64,000 nucleotides of DNA from an uncultured Clostridia bacterium (GTDB lineage: Bacteria > Bacillota > Clostridia > Christensenellales > CAAEEZ01), in the NCBI GenBank assembly GCA_934365195.1, contig CAKRNA010000008.1, positions 1-64,000 on the forward strand, in the 5' to 3' direction. This document shows positions 31,460 through 41,300 of this stretch, in pieces. The notes under the pieces are model-generated. The model was not told where the DNA came from. It did not search any database and worked only from the letters and a program-made list of their open reading frames with translations. Position 1 is the stretch's first letter; every line of letters begins with the position of its first letter. The translations under genes and the position numbers were made by a program.

Positions 31460-32559
31460 TTAAAGACGTAAAAAAAGTTACGGTTAAGTATAACGGTCGC
31501 ACAGTCGGATATCTTGCCGAAATTGAACCGTCCGTCATCGCCTTTCAATACGACGATGCCTGGGTGAAAAACGGCTTTTCTATATCTCCTTTATCGTTAC
31601 CTCTCAATAATGCCGTTCTCGTTAGCAAAAAAGACTTATTCGCGGGATTATACGGCGTGTTCTGGGATTCTCTCCCCGACGGCTGGGGCGAATTGCTGAT
31701 GAATCGTTTATTGAGCAAGAAAGGAATAAATCCCAACAAAATTTCTATTTTAACCAAGTTGTCGCTCGTGAATAAAAACGGTTTAGGCGGATTGACGTAC
31801 GAACCTACTCAACCTTTTGAATACGAATACGGCAATTTTAATTTTGACGAACTGTCAAAGGAAATCGAAAAGATATTAAACGACGAAAACGAACCCGTTG
31901 ATTTGGATTTGGTTTACGGTTTGGGCGGCTCCAGCGGCGGCGCAAGACCAAAGGCGCACATTAAACTAAACGGCGAAGAATGGATTGTAAAATTCGCTTG
32001 CAGAATCGACCCGAAAAACGTAGGCGAAAAAGAATTTATCGCAAACCAAACTGCCGAAAAATGCGGTATCAACGTAAACGAATATAAACTGTTTCCGTCC
32101 AAGTTATGCGCGGGCTATTTCGGAGTAAAGCGATTTGACCGAAAAGGTGAAAGGCGTGTCCATACGATTTCGCTTGCCGCCCTTTTGGAAACTACTCACA
32201 AAATACCAAACCTTGACTATATGCATCTATTCCAGGTGATTCAAACCATTAGTGCGAAACCTACCGATGATTTATACGAGGCGTTCCGCCGTATGTGTTT
32301 TAACGTGTTCTATAACAACAAAGACGACCACGGAAAGAATTTTGCATTCATTTACGACGAAACGCTTAACGGCTACGCGCTTTCTCCCGCATACGACCTA
32401 ACGCGAGTACCCGATAAATATGAGCACGAAATGACGGTAAACGGCAACGGCAATCCGACCAAAGACGATTTGCTTGCGGTAGCAAAGGAATTCAGGTTAT
32501 CTGTTACCAAGTGCAAATCCATAATGAATTCGATTGAAAAAATTTGCAGGGACATATGA
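31456..32559 (+). CDS. hipA: HipA-family serine/threonine kinase toxin
   Basis: 367 residues, shorter than E. coli HipA (440). An N-terminal subdomain, a glycine-rich stretch GLGGSSGGARPKAH (about 155-168), the ATP-binding Lys179 in WIVKFA, catalytic NKDDHGKNF (about 288-296) and the metal-binding SPAYDLT (310-316). Family members phosphorylate aminoacyl-tRNA synthetases and induce dormancy; the target here is unknown. As the last gene before the right end of the element it may stabilise the element or contribute to phage defence. Confidence 0.9.
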   Translation: MIKDVKKVTVKYNGRTVGYLAEIEPSVIAFQYDDAWVKNGFSISPLSLPLNNAVLVSKKDLFAGLYGVFWDSLPDGWGELLMNRLLSKKGINPNKISILTKLSLVNKNGLGGLTYEPTQPFEYEYGNFNFDELSKEIEKILNDENEPVDLDLVYGLGGSSGGARPKAHIKLNGEEWIVKFACRIDPKNVGEKEFIANQTAEKCGINVNEYKLFPSKLCAGYFGVKRFDRKGERRVHTISLAALLETTHKIPNLDYMHLFQVIQTISAKPTDDLYEAFRRMCFNVFYNNKDDHGKNFAFIYDETLNGYALSPAYDLTRVPDKYEHEMTVNGNGNPTKDDLLAVAKEFRLSVTKCKSIMNSIEKICRDI

Positions 32560-32593
32560 TTTTCAGTATACTGAACATAATAGCACACATTTT

Positions 32594-32655
32594 GGTGACC
32601 TGGGTTTATAAAATGCCTTATTTTACCTAAGATTTGGCAACCAAATTTGGTGACC
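32594..32655. repeat. Arm-type repeats, right end of tRNA-Arg element
   Basis: GGTGACC at 32594-32600 and 32649-32655 (the latter within AAATTTGGTGACC, shared with the left end). The 240 bases between hipA and the tRNA half hold no supported gene. Confidence 0.6.
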
Positions 32656-32800
32656 TTTTTGGTTGCCTTGGGTTTTTGAACGCTATAAAAGTTGTTAAAA
32701 GACGTAAAAATTATGCAAAATACGGCGGGCAAACGGCGAAAATGACGCAAAATACGTATTTTAGGTATTTTGCAAACCCTACGTCAGGGGCAGATATATC

Positions 32801-32844
32801 CTCCTACGGGGCCGTTGTGGGTTCGATTCCCGCCGGGAGTACCA
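32801..32844 (+). pseudogene. 3' half of host tRNA-Arg(CCT), separated
   Basis: Anticodon loop CTCCTAC, stem GGGGC, variable CGTT, T arm GTGGG-TTCGATT-CCCGC, acceptor CGGGAGT, A, CCA. No 5' half precedes it; its exact partner is at 19642-19679, 13.1 kb away. The tRNA terminator follows at 32848. Confidence 0.87.
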
Positions 32845-32847
32845 AAA

Positions 32848-32873
32848 AACCTAAGCCTGTTTTGGCTTAGGTT
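32848..32873. terminator. Terminator after tRNA-Arg 3' half
   Basis: AACCTAAGCC-TGTTTT-GGCTTAGGTT followed by T residues. It also lies just beyond the stop of the leftward gene at 32909 and may serve both directions. Confidence 0.85.
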
Positions 32874-32908
32874 TTGTTTTTTGGTAAGAATGTTTTTTAG
32901 CGTGTAAG

Positions 32909-35900
32909 TTAGGCGATTTTGACGGGCAAAACGCCGCTATAAGCCACGCCGGTTTCGTGGTCGTCTAATTGCTTATAAAGTGAATTCTCGCTTGAATTAG
33001 AGTACAAGAAGAAGTTAAAATCTTGTGTGCCTGCTGCAAGAGGCAAGTACGTGCCTTGGTCCTGCAAGTCTTTATCGTTAGTTTCTTTAAGGATACCGAT
33101 ATTCACGTCGTAACGGGTAAAATCTTTGTAACGAGTATCCAGTTTGGATAGGTCGATATTAGCGTAGTTTTTACCGCCGCCGTATTTTACCATTGCGCTA
33201 CTTAAAAACTTCTCGTTATTTTCTATAGTAAATATATCGTCGTAACTATTATCGCCCTTGCTATGAGCAATATCCACAACGCTTTCTATCATCTTTTTAA
33301 TATCCAGTTTGAACCTATCGAATTTTCCGCCCGCAAACACTTCCACCAGTTGCGAACTGTCCATATTGTTCACGGATTTCCAGTCGTAAAACCTCACGTC
33401 GCCCTCAAGCCTAATAGCGCTAGCAAACATCGTACCGCCTATCTTCCAGTTTTTAGCAAATTCTTCTAGCCCTGCGTCTAATAGGTTATCACCATTAAGC
33501 ACCGGACCTGAGAAGTTACTCTCCATACCCAAAGCAAATAGCCCGCTATTTTCCAGCACGCTGTTTTTCAAGGTCAAATCCGTCATAACGTACTTGTTGT
33601 AGAAGTATTCGTCGTTAAGGTTATAATCATTCGTTTTATAAGGCTTTCCGCCGGCGTCTAGTAGGTTTGGCTCGTCGCCGTTTATTTTGCAGGACCTAAG
33701 CGCACGGTTAGAGCCCGTTTTAATTAAAAACTCTCTTGCTACGGATATAACCGAGCCGTTTATTTCCACCTTAATTCTATCCGCTTCGGCAATATCGTTT
33801 CCGTCTAGGCTAGGCACAAAAAAGTTTTGTCCTTCCCTGTTTCCGCCAAACACCCTCACCGCAGTTTTGCCGTTTTTTATTCTGCAATTTAGCACCTTGC
33901 AATCAGCGTTAATTTCCAGCACCGTGCCCACGTTATTTAAGCGGTTTAATTCTACCTTATCGCCCTCCACCAAACTCTCGTCAAAGCACCCTGCAAGCGT
34001 TACGTTGGACAATGTTACCCCGTCCGTCCTAATTAGGAACGATATATTATCCTGACCTGATATTTTCATTAGTTGGTTTTGGTTTAAATAGTACCCAACC
34101 AGCGGCAAACTGCCCGTAAATATTAGCGGTTTACCCGTGGAATCCTCCGCTTTTGCAATATGTTCTGCATTTATCATATAGCCGTTGCCGTACACGTTAT
34201 TTTTAAATTCGATAGCGTATTTTACAGCGTTAGAACCGCCGGTCGCTTTTACGTAATCGGTATTATACGTGCTTGGCATAGTGTAAATTCTGCCCTTTCT
34301 TTCCTCAATAGAATAAGGCGTTTTGTTATCCTCTTTCGTGCCAAGGTTTATATTCCTTCTTAGCACAACGGGTTTTTGGCTATCGGTAGCCTTTTTAAGT
34401 TGGTCATAGTTATATACTTCCACGCCGCCTTTAACCGCCACAAAAGTGTACTTAGCGCAAATATTCGTGCCGTAATTTTGGTTGCCCTTCCACTCGGCTT
34501 TTATGGTTACTTCACCGGTCCTTTTTATCCTAAGTTTTAGCCTGCCTCCCTCTATTGTGGTTTCAGCAATACTATTGTTCGAACCGGTGATATTAAAGTC
34601 TTTTAATTCAGGGTTTTCGCCACCGATATTTTTAAGGCTAACGTCAAAGTAATAGTCTAGCCTTGCAAGTTTCATATCCACAAACTGCGTATCGCCTATT
34701 GCGTTTAGCCCCAAAAGACCATTCCCGTCGTCATCGTTAAACGCAACGCTACTTGCCCTACCGACTACGGTTACGTTCACCGTTTTTTCCAAAACTTTTG
34801 TGCCGTTATAAGTTGCCTTGCATATCAAAACAAACATTTGCTTTGTCTTTGCTTTAACCTTTATAGCGCCGTTTCTAATATTTTCAATAGTTTGGTTTCC
34901 GCCTATCGCTTGCCACTCGTAAGTTATATCGGAAGGGTTGGTTACCGAACTTGCGTAGAACGTTACTTCATCGCCTAAAACAGCCGTTACTTTGTTGCCT
35001 GTTTGTTTAACCAAGTCGGTCTTTACAACAAAATCAAAAGGTATTTTTTTAGCAGGGAAAGTCTGCTCCTTTTCGTCTGCCGAAACCACTACGTTAAACT
35101 CGTCTACGCCCGTATCGTTATAGGTAATATCCAAATCGTACAGCCCCTCTTCCTTTGGGGTAATTTTCCAAGATTTAATCTCCGGATTATCTTTAATTAC
35201 GGGCTCTCCGTTAGGCGAATATACTATCGATTTTGACGTAAACGTGACTTTATCTATCAAAAACGTGTGATTAGCCTCGCCGTTTATCAATATCGGCGAA
35301 TCTACTTTTATAGGGCTTGCATTCACGGTTAGACGCTTCGTAACGGTCTTTTTGTCACGAACTACGAACTCTATTACCGACTCGCCCTTGCTTAAAAACG
35401 CCATAGTTTTGGTGGTTTTATCCACGATAACGTTGCCGCTAATTACGTTTATTTCCACTTTGCTTTCTTTAAGCGGAATAGGTGAAGCCTCGTAACTGTA
35501 CTTACCCACGGCGACGTTTGATAAGTAGTTTTCACCATTAGTTTCAATAAGATTATTTTTGTGGTTTTCGTCCGCTATGTCGTACATACCCAGCCTTAAA
35601 TCAAGCACCGAAGAGGACTCTACCACAACGTTCACGCTGTCCTTAAATCCGCCGTCGTTAGACACGATAGTTATCTTGGTAGAGCCTAGGGACTTAGCAA
35701 TTAGCACGCCGTCCTTAGTTACCGTAGCCACCTTTTCGTCGCCTACAACAAAAGAATATTTTTTGTTCGATGCGTTAAGTGGGAACACGTTTACGTTGAA
35801 TTTTTTGTCATTATTATACGAAGCCATATCCACGTACATAGTTGGCTCTTTATCCTTAATTTCTATTCCGTTTACGGGAACGTTCACTTGCAAACTACTA

Positions 35901-35977
35901 ACCTGCACCACCGAAAAAACGGTGAACATAAATATTAGCGGAATAAGTAAAACAAGCGCTATTATCATTTTTTTCAT
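32909..35977 (-). CDS. Large exported surface protein
   Basis: 1022 residues. An N-terminal hydrophobic segment (about 3-26) acts as signal or anchor, with no lipobox. A Big-type Ig domain at about 30-120 (VFPLNASNKKYSFVVGDEKVATVTKDGVL...GSTKITIVS) and further Ig-like repeats follow to about 520. The second half has repeated short strands and Asn turns (for example NVTLAGCFDES, LKNSVLENSGLF), typical of a right-handed beta-helix. Last gene of a four-gene operon: one base after the permease stop, with CAGGGGG as ribosome-binding site inside the permease gene. Probably cell-surface adhesin or binding protein. Confidence 0.75.
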   Translation of the reverse strand: MKKMIIALVLLIPLIFMFTVFSVVQVSSLQVNVPVNGIEIKDKEPTMYVDMASYNNDKKFNVNVFPLNASNKKYSFVVGDEKVATVTKDGVLIAKSLGSTKITIVSNDGGFKDSVNVVVESSSVLDLRLGMYDIADENHKNNLIETNGENYLSNVAVGKYSYEASPIPLKESKVEINVISGNVIVDKTTKTMAFLSKGESVIEFVVRDKKTVTKRLTVNASPIKVDSPILINGEANHTFLIDKVTFTSKSIVYSPNGEPVIKDNPEIKSWKITPKEEGLYDLDITYNDTGVDEFNVVVSADEKEQTFPAKKIPFDFVVKTDLVKQTGNKVTAVLGDEVTFYASSVTNPSDITYEWQAIGGNQTIENIRNGAIKVKAKTKQMFVLICKATYNGTKVLEKTVNVTVVGRASSVAFNDDDGNGLLGLNAIGDTQFVDMKLARLDYYFDVSLKNIGGENPELKDFNITGSNNSIAETTIEGGRLKLRIKRTGEVTIKAEWKGNQNYGTNICAKYTFVAVKGGVEVYNYDQLKKATDSQKPVVLRRNINLGTKEDNKTPYSIEERKGRIYTMPSTYNTDYVKATGGSNAVKYAIEFKNNVYGNGYMINAEHIAKAEDSTGKPLIFTGSLPLVGYYLNQNQLMKISGQDNISFLIRTDGVTLSNVTLAGCFDESLVEGDKVELNRLNNVGTVLEINADCKVLNCRIKNGKTAVRVFGGNREGQNFFVPSLDGNDIAEADRIKVEINGSVISVAREFLIKTGSNRALRSCKINGDEPNLLDAGGKPYKTNDYNLNDEYFYNKYVMTDLTLKNSVLENSGLFALGMESNFSGPVLNGDNLLDAGLEEFAKNWKIGGTMFASAIRLEGDVRFYDWKSVNNMDSSQLVEVFAGGKFDRFKLDIKKMIESVVDIAHSKGDNSYDDIFTIENNEKFLSSAMVKYGGGKNYANIDLSKLDTRYKDFTRYDVNIGILKETNDKDLQDQGTYLPLAAGTQDFNFFLYSNSSENSLYKQLDDHETGVAYSGVLPVKIA

Positions 35978-35978
35978 A

Positions 35979-37658
35979 TTAGCAGCCCCCTGATACTTCG
36001 TAGTATTTTTTCTTAAGTTTTCTAATCATATACGCCCAGCCTAACACCGCTAAAATCACCGACGTTAGCGCCGATATTACGTAAGTAATCGTATTTGAAT
36101 ATACACCTTTTAGGCTTTGCGATATTTTAAAATATAGCAGCAATGCGCCCACAAGCGAGGTGGCGATAAGCCCGAACGTAATCACCCTGCTTACAAGGTT
36201 TGTAGCCCTATCTCCGCCTTTATCGGTAAAGTCCGGAAAGTTTAGGTTGCTCCTTGTAGCAAAGCAAATTTGGGTAAAAGCAATCAACACGCCGACTATT
36301 AGCACCAAGAACGCTCCACCCACGTTTACGTAGCCGGTTGCACCCAGCACCACGGCGTTTGCAACGTTACTGATAAATGCCACGATTAGTGCGGTTAAAA
36401 CCTTTACCATCATCACTTTTTTGCCACTCACGGGCATTGCTTTAATAGAGTAGAACATTTCCCTATCCCTATTTATTCCCGTTGCGCAGAACGTATTTGT
36501 AAGCGATACGAACAAAACGGTAAGGATAAGCGCAAGTTCCAGCGAGGTATTTACGCCCACAAGCGACTTAACCATATCCGCCGTAAGACTTACCGAGAAA
36601 AACACGATAAGCGGCATAATTAGTGCCACCGACAAATAAGAAAACGCATAACCGGGCGTTCTAAATATTATGATAAACTCCTTTTTCATTAACGCAAAAG
36701 CAGGGCTTTTTTGTTTTTTAAGCCCGTTGTGTTTGCGGTTAAAGTACAAACTATCCGTTCGGCTTTGCATAGCGCTATTAAACAGCATTTTAGTAACGAT
36801 TAGCGTAACTATAATGCAACCTATGGTTAGCCCGATGCTTGCCGAGAAGTTTACCCAAAAGTTCTGCCCCAGCGTCATTCCACTAAGCCAGCACGCCGGA
36901 TAAGTATTTTTTGTAAAATTTATTATTAAATTCATACGCCTTTCGTCAAAGAAATAGCGTATATCTTCGCCAACGAGGATTTTTTGAATGCCGCCTAATA
37001 GGTAGCAATAAGCAACGATAAATCCTGCAATTAGCAAGTTTACAATAAGGAAAGACAAAGTAAATCTCTCCTTTAAAAACATTATTATTTTTCTAAGCGG
37101 CAACACTATAAACGACGCCACCGTAATAGACAAGAACGGCAAAATAAAGGTAACAAGTAGCGAGCCGAAGTAGTACCCCACGCTCTGTTCCAGTTTAACT
37201 GCAAAAGTTACGTTTACGGTAATAATAAACGCAATACTTACGATAAGTTGCCTAATATACACGCTGATTATTTTGGAAAAATACAGGCTGGTATCAGGTA
37301 TCGGCATTGCCGAAAACAGCACGTTTTCCTCCCTAAACAGCAATTTGTTCAGTTGTACTGCTCCGCTAATTATCATAATAATGAAAATAGCGTTGTACAG
37401 CATGGTCAACATTTCGTACGCCCTCTTTCCGTAGTCCTTCACGCCGTATATTTTCACGTTTAAGTAAATATCGCTAAACCTATTGAATATGCTTACGAAT
37501 ATTGCAATATAGCCTGCGAATATCAAAATTTTTAAAACAAAACCCAGCACGTCGGTTTTTTGGGATTTTAGTTTGTTCCAAAACTCCGTGCCTTCCTTTT
37601 TCAGTAGTACGTTTGTCAACTTAACGTTTAGTTTTAATTTCTCTGTCTTAGTATTCAT
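35979..37658 (-). CDS. ABC transporter permease (ABC-2/exporter type)
   Basis: 559 residues with about 12 hydrophobic helices (for example VLGFVLKILIFAGYIAIFVSIF near 38-60 and several pairs to the C-terminus), consistent with two fused six-helix halves. It overlaps the ATPase gene by 11 bp, so the two are made together. Family members export lipids, peptides or lantibiotics or support surface protein assembly; the substrate is not evident. Its place between two giant surface-protein genes suggests a role in their export, assembly or related stress, but this is inference. Confidence 0.85.
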   Translation of the reverse strand: MNTKTEKLKLNVKLTNVLLKKEGTEFWNKLKSQKTDVLGFVLKILIFAGYIAIFVSIFNRFSDIYLNVKIYGVKDYGKRAYEMLTMLYNAIFIIMIISGAVQLNKLLFREENVLFSAMPIPDTSLYFSKIISVYIRQLIVSIAFIITVNVTFAVKLEQSVGYYFGSLLVTFILPFLSITVASFIVLPLRKIIMFLKERFTLSFLIVNLLIAGFIVAYCYLLGGIQKILVGEDIRYFFDERRMNLIINFTKNTYPACWLSGMTLGQNFWVNFSASIGLTIGCIIVTLIVTKMLFNSAMQSRTDSLYFNRKHNGLKKQKSPAFALMKKEFIIIFRTPGYAFSYLSVALIMPLIVFFSVSLTADMVKSLVGVNTSLELALILTVLFVSLTNTFCATGINRDREMFYSIKAMPVSGKKVMMVKVLTALIVAFISNVANAVVLGATGYVNVGGAFLVLIVGVLIAFTQICFATRSNLNFPDFTDKGGDRATNLVSRVITFGLIATSLVGALLLYFKISQSLKGVYSNTITYVISALTSVILAVLGWAYMIRKLKKKYYEVSGGC

Positions 37659-38364
37659 TTAAGAATATTTCCTCTATATTCTTTCCTTCGTTTTGCGCCT
37701 CGGCAATATTAACGTTTAACACCACCGTTCCTCTGTTTATAATCACCACTCTATCGCACAATTTTTGCACGGTATTTAGGTTATGCGACGAAAAAACAAT
37801 GCCGTTACCCATACTTGCGTACTCTTTCATATATTTGATTACGGCATTCATTGTGATAGGATCAAGTCCAAGCATAGGTTCGTCCAAAACCCATAGTTTA
37901 GGCTGATGAATAAGCGAGCCTATCATAGATATTTTTTGTTTCATACCGTGAGAATAAGAAGATATCAGATTATAAATAGGACCGCCTAGCCTAAACACCT
38001 CTTGCAATTTCTCCAGCCTTTCTTTTCTTTCAGTAGTGCCAACGCCGTAAATATCCGCCAAAAAATTCACGTATTCAACGCCCGTCATAGAGGTAAATAC
38101 AGCGTGGTTATCGGTTACAAACCCCATATTCTTTTTGGCTTTTACGGGCTCTTTTACTATGTCACTACCCATTATGGATATAGTGCCCTCTTCAAAAGGC
38201 AACACCCCTTCCATACACTTAATTAGGGTAGACTTGCCCACGCCGTTATGCCCAAGCAAGCCCACAATTTCACCCTCGTTGCAGGTTAAAGACACCCCTT
38301 TTAGCACAAGGTCGGCTTTTTTAGAATATCTTTTCTTTAATCCCTCAATCTTTAGTACTTCCAT
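37648..38364 (-). CDS. ABC transporter ATP-binding protein
   Basis: 238 residues, one nucleotide-binding domain: Walker A GHNGVGKST (38-46), a Q-loop region FVTDN, signature SSYSHGMKQK (about 139-147), Walker B KLWVLDEPM (about 155-163), H-loop VFSSHNL. It energises the permease at 35979. It starts one base after the stop of the giant lipoprotein gene and overlaps the permease gene. Confidence 0.93.
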   Translation of the reverse strand: MEVLKIEGLKKRYSKKADLVLKGVSLTCNEGEIVGLLGHNGVGKSTLIKCMEGVLPFEEGTISIMGSDIVKEPVKAKKNMGFVTDNHAVFTSMTGVEYVNFLADIYGVGTTERKERLEKLQEVFRLGGPIYNLISSYSHGMKQKISMIGSLIHQPKLWVLDEPMLGLDPITMNAVIKYMKEYASMGNGIVFSSHNLNTVQKLCDRVVIINRGTVVLNVNIAEAQNEGKNIEEIFLNEY

Positions 38365-38365
38365 A

Positions 38366-41300
38366 TTATCCTATTCCCCAACCATCGTTAGTAGCAACGT
38401 AAGTAGTTCCTGCGCTAAACTTCGTAAGCACTCCGTCCACCATTCCACAAGCGTAACCCGTGGAAGTGAAGTAATTTGCCTTAGTTTTAAACGCACCTTC
38501 GGACTTAGTAAAATCCTCTTTTATACTATAAGTTATCTTAGCCGCCGAGTTAATCACGACTTTTCCGCCATCTCTTGCAGTTATCTTACCCGCAAACGAT
38601 GAGCCTGCATTTAAGTTCAACGTGCCTTCCACCACTAATTCAGCAGGCGTATACTTATTAAACGACCTAGTTATATTCCTAAACCACGCACTTTGACTGT
38701 CAGTAGGATAATCCCACGCTCCGTCTTGGAAACCGTCGTAAACAGCCGTTCCCCTAGGGTTTGTAGATTTATTCATAGTCAAGTATTCGTCAAGCGAATA
38801 TACAAACATATTTCCGCCGTTATTTAAGTTTAGCGTTGCGCCTTTCTCCACGATAAACTTAGAGCCGGGCAACAATTTTACTCCTATTCCTACGTTCACG
38901 GTGCTACCGGTTTTGGCAACTACGTCGATATATCCGGATAGTGGTACTTGTTTGTTATTTGTTGATGCCGTGATAGAAATAAACACCTTTATCGTCAACG
39001 ATATATTATTTAGTGTAACGTCGCCGTATAAATTTAAAATCATTTTCCCGGTTTTTTCATCAAACGTCTTAATAACTTTGCCGCTATTTATTTGGATAAA
39101 TTCATTTTTAGTAGTTCCGATAAATTTAATATCGGATTGTGCTTCAGCACTTGCGTATACGTATGCTTTTGCAAAGTAATTGACGCCACGATTTATCTCG
39201 GTATCTACCGTAATATTAGCAAGCGTAAATTGATTTATAGGGAATATATCGCCATATATCGCATACGTAACGGAGCCACCCTTAAAGTTTAGTACTGCCA
39301 TTGCCTCGTACACGTTTCCGCTATTTGCAACGAGTTTTCCTTCGCCGTGTACAAAACCTAACGATTCAAACACGCCGCCGTTTACAGTAATATTTGCATC
39401 CCTTTCAATCTTTATTGCTCCGTACTTATTGCCACTAGGGTTGCCCGACACACCTGCTCCGCCTGCTCTTACTGCGTTGACCAAAATATGTCCTTCGGTT
39501 ACAAAGTTAACACCGCTAGGCACGGTTAAGGTTACGTAAGCCGCATCCTTACTTGTTGGAGAAAGCACGTCCTCCACCACGTTTGCTCTAATTTCATAAG
39601 TATTATCGTATGGAACTAATAAGTACTCGTTTTGCGCTAATTTATAACAATCCGCACCGTTAAACAAATCAGGGCGTTTTATTCTAACGTCACTACTTGC
39701 AAACGAAGTATTAGCAGTAATTACAAGATAGTTGCTTACGCTTGGCTTTTTAGTAGTTGCCGTACTCTTTGCTAAAGCGTCCTCGATAGTGTATAACGCA
39801 GCGCCATATTTTACCGACTTAACCTTTATCGCTACGTGCTTTGCCTCTGCCTTATACCACTCGTTGTCGTTTAGCGTTAGCGTTACCACATAGGTACTGC
39901 CCACGTTTATATCAACACGTGTTCTTGTTATGCTAAGCCCTGCGTACTCAATCGGTGCGCCGTTCTTTTTGTAGGAAACGGCAATTTGTACGTCGTCACT
40001 ACTGATTTTACCGTTAAAGTTCATTTCAACGTCATTTGCCACTATTTCAATATTAGTTTTTTCGCCAACCACCGTTAAAGTAGTATCTAGAGGGTTGTAG
40101 TTTCTTTCGTCGGCAAGGTAAACCACCTCCACCGTTTGCTCGCCAAGACGTGGAACGTAAGACGGATTTTTAAACGTTACGTATTTTGGCGAAGTGCTGT
40201 CTGCAAGCGTTTTGTTTGGTTCTACTTTTACAAAGAACTTATCTAAAGTAACACCCTCGTAGTTTGCCTTGTTTATCACCACTTCAAAGGTTTTTGCGGT
40301 TTCTTCGTAGTTGGTTGTCTCCTCGCAAATTACCGTAATCGTCATTTTGCTGCCGTCAGGAACGTTTACAAAACTATTGTTTTCGTACCTAACGTTTCCT
40401 AGTTCTTTCGCACTTACCGTGCCCTCTATAAATTGCTCTTGTCCGTTATAGGTATAGGAGTTTTGGGTAAAACTAAAGTCGTTATCAATCTTTCTTATAA
40501 CCACTTTAAAGGTATTAGATTGCATCTCTGTGCCATCTTTCATTAACCTGTATTTTACCACGTACTCGCCGGTGTTTACAAATTTTGGAGCGACAGTAGT
40601 CCACGTTTCACCATTTAAGTATTCAACAATTATATCCGTTACTTCATCAGAAGTTACCACAACCTCGCCACCGTGCTCTGTACCGTCGTAGTCACCCACG
40701 AAAGTGTTTATTTTCACGCTGACAAATTTATCTATCGCTAACGTAAAGTCAAATTTCAAAGCAAAGTTTTTGGTTTTGGATTCGGCGTCCTTTGTAACCT
40801 CATAGCCCTCAACCGTGAAGTTATCGTTTAAATCTCCGTTTAGCACGTACTCGCCCGTTTCGTTTGTGTTCGCTTTAATAATTCCGCTTATAGCAAAACC
40901 GCTTGGTAACCCATCAATATGCCCATTAAGTTCTGCCGACCACAAAGTATTATCGCTAGAATTATCTTTTATAAAATTGCCTCTAAACCAAACCTCTTTT
41001 GCTGTAACGTTAAACGACACGCTATTACTTATCGTAGGATAGTAGTTTTTGCTATCAGTTACAAACTCAGCGCTAACTTCGTACTTTCCAACGTCGCTAG
41101 TTTCGGTATAAGTAGTATCGTATTTCACCTTGCCCAAACTTTGAGTAGTATCGCCGTTTATCAGTCCATCGCAAGATATACTAAAAGTAGGCGTTTTTGA
41201 CAAGTATACTACGTCTGCCACGTTGTTTATATAGGCGCTAACCGGAAGTTTTCCCACGGTCACGGTAGAATTAACCAGCGTAATTTCATAGTTATTTGCC

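Larger units (their letters stand above)
19679..32800. mobile_element. Integrative element splitting tRNA-Arg(CCT)
   Basis: About 13.1 kb bounded by the two halves of one tRNA-Arg(CCT) gene, with CCTCCTA common to both junctions (19672-19678 and 32800-32806). Matching arm-type repeats containing GGTGACC lie inside both ends. Contents: its own tRNA-Arg(CCT), a restriction-modification/HNH/ATPase operon, integrase, excisionase, a putative origin, a DnaC-like ATPase, an HTH initiator, a repressor and hipBA. No relaxase, mating or structural genes, so it is either a replicating integrative mobilisable element or a satellite-type element moved by helpers. Unusually, integrase is in the middle rather than beside an end. 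Confidence 0.82.

Noticed and set aside
26667..32559. tRNA-Arg element as a tailed prophage remnant
   Set aside because: Integrase, replication and repressor genes are present, but no terminase, capsid or tail gene or fragment is seen.
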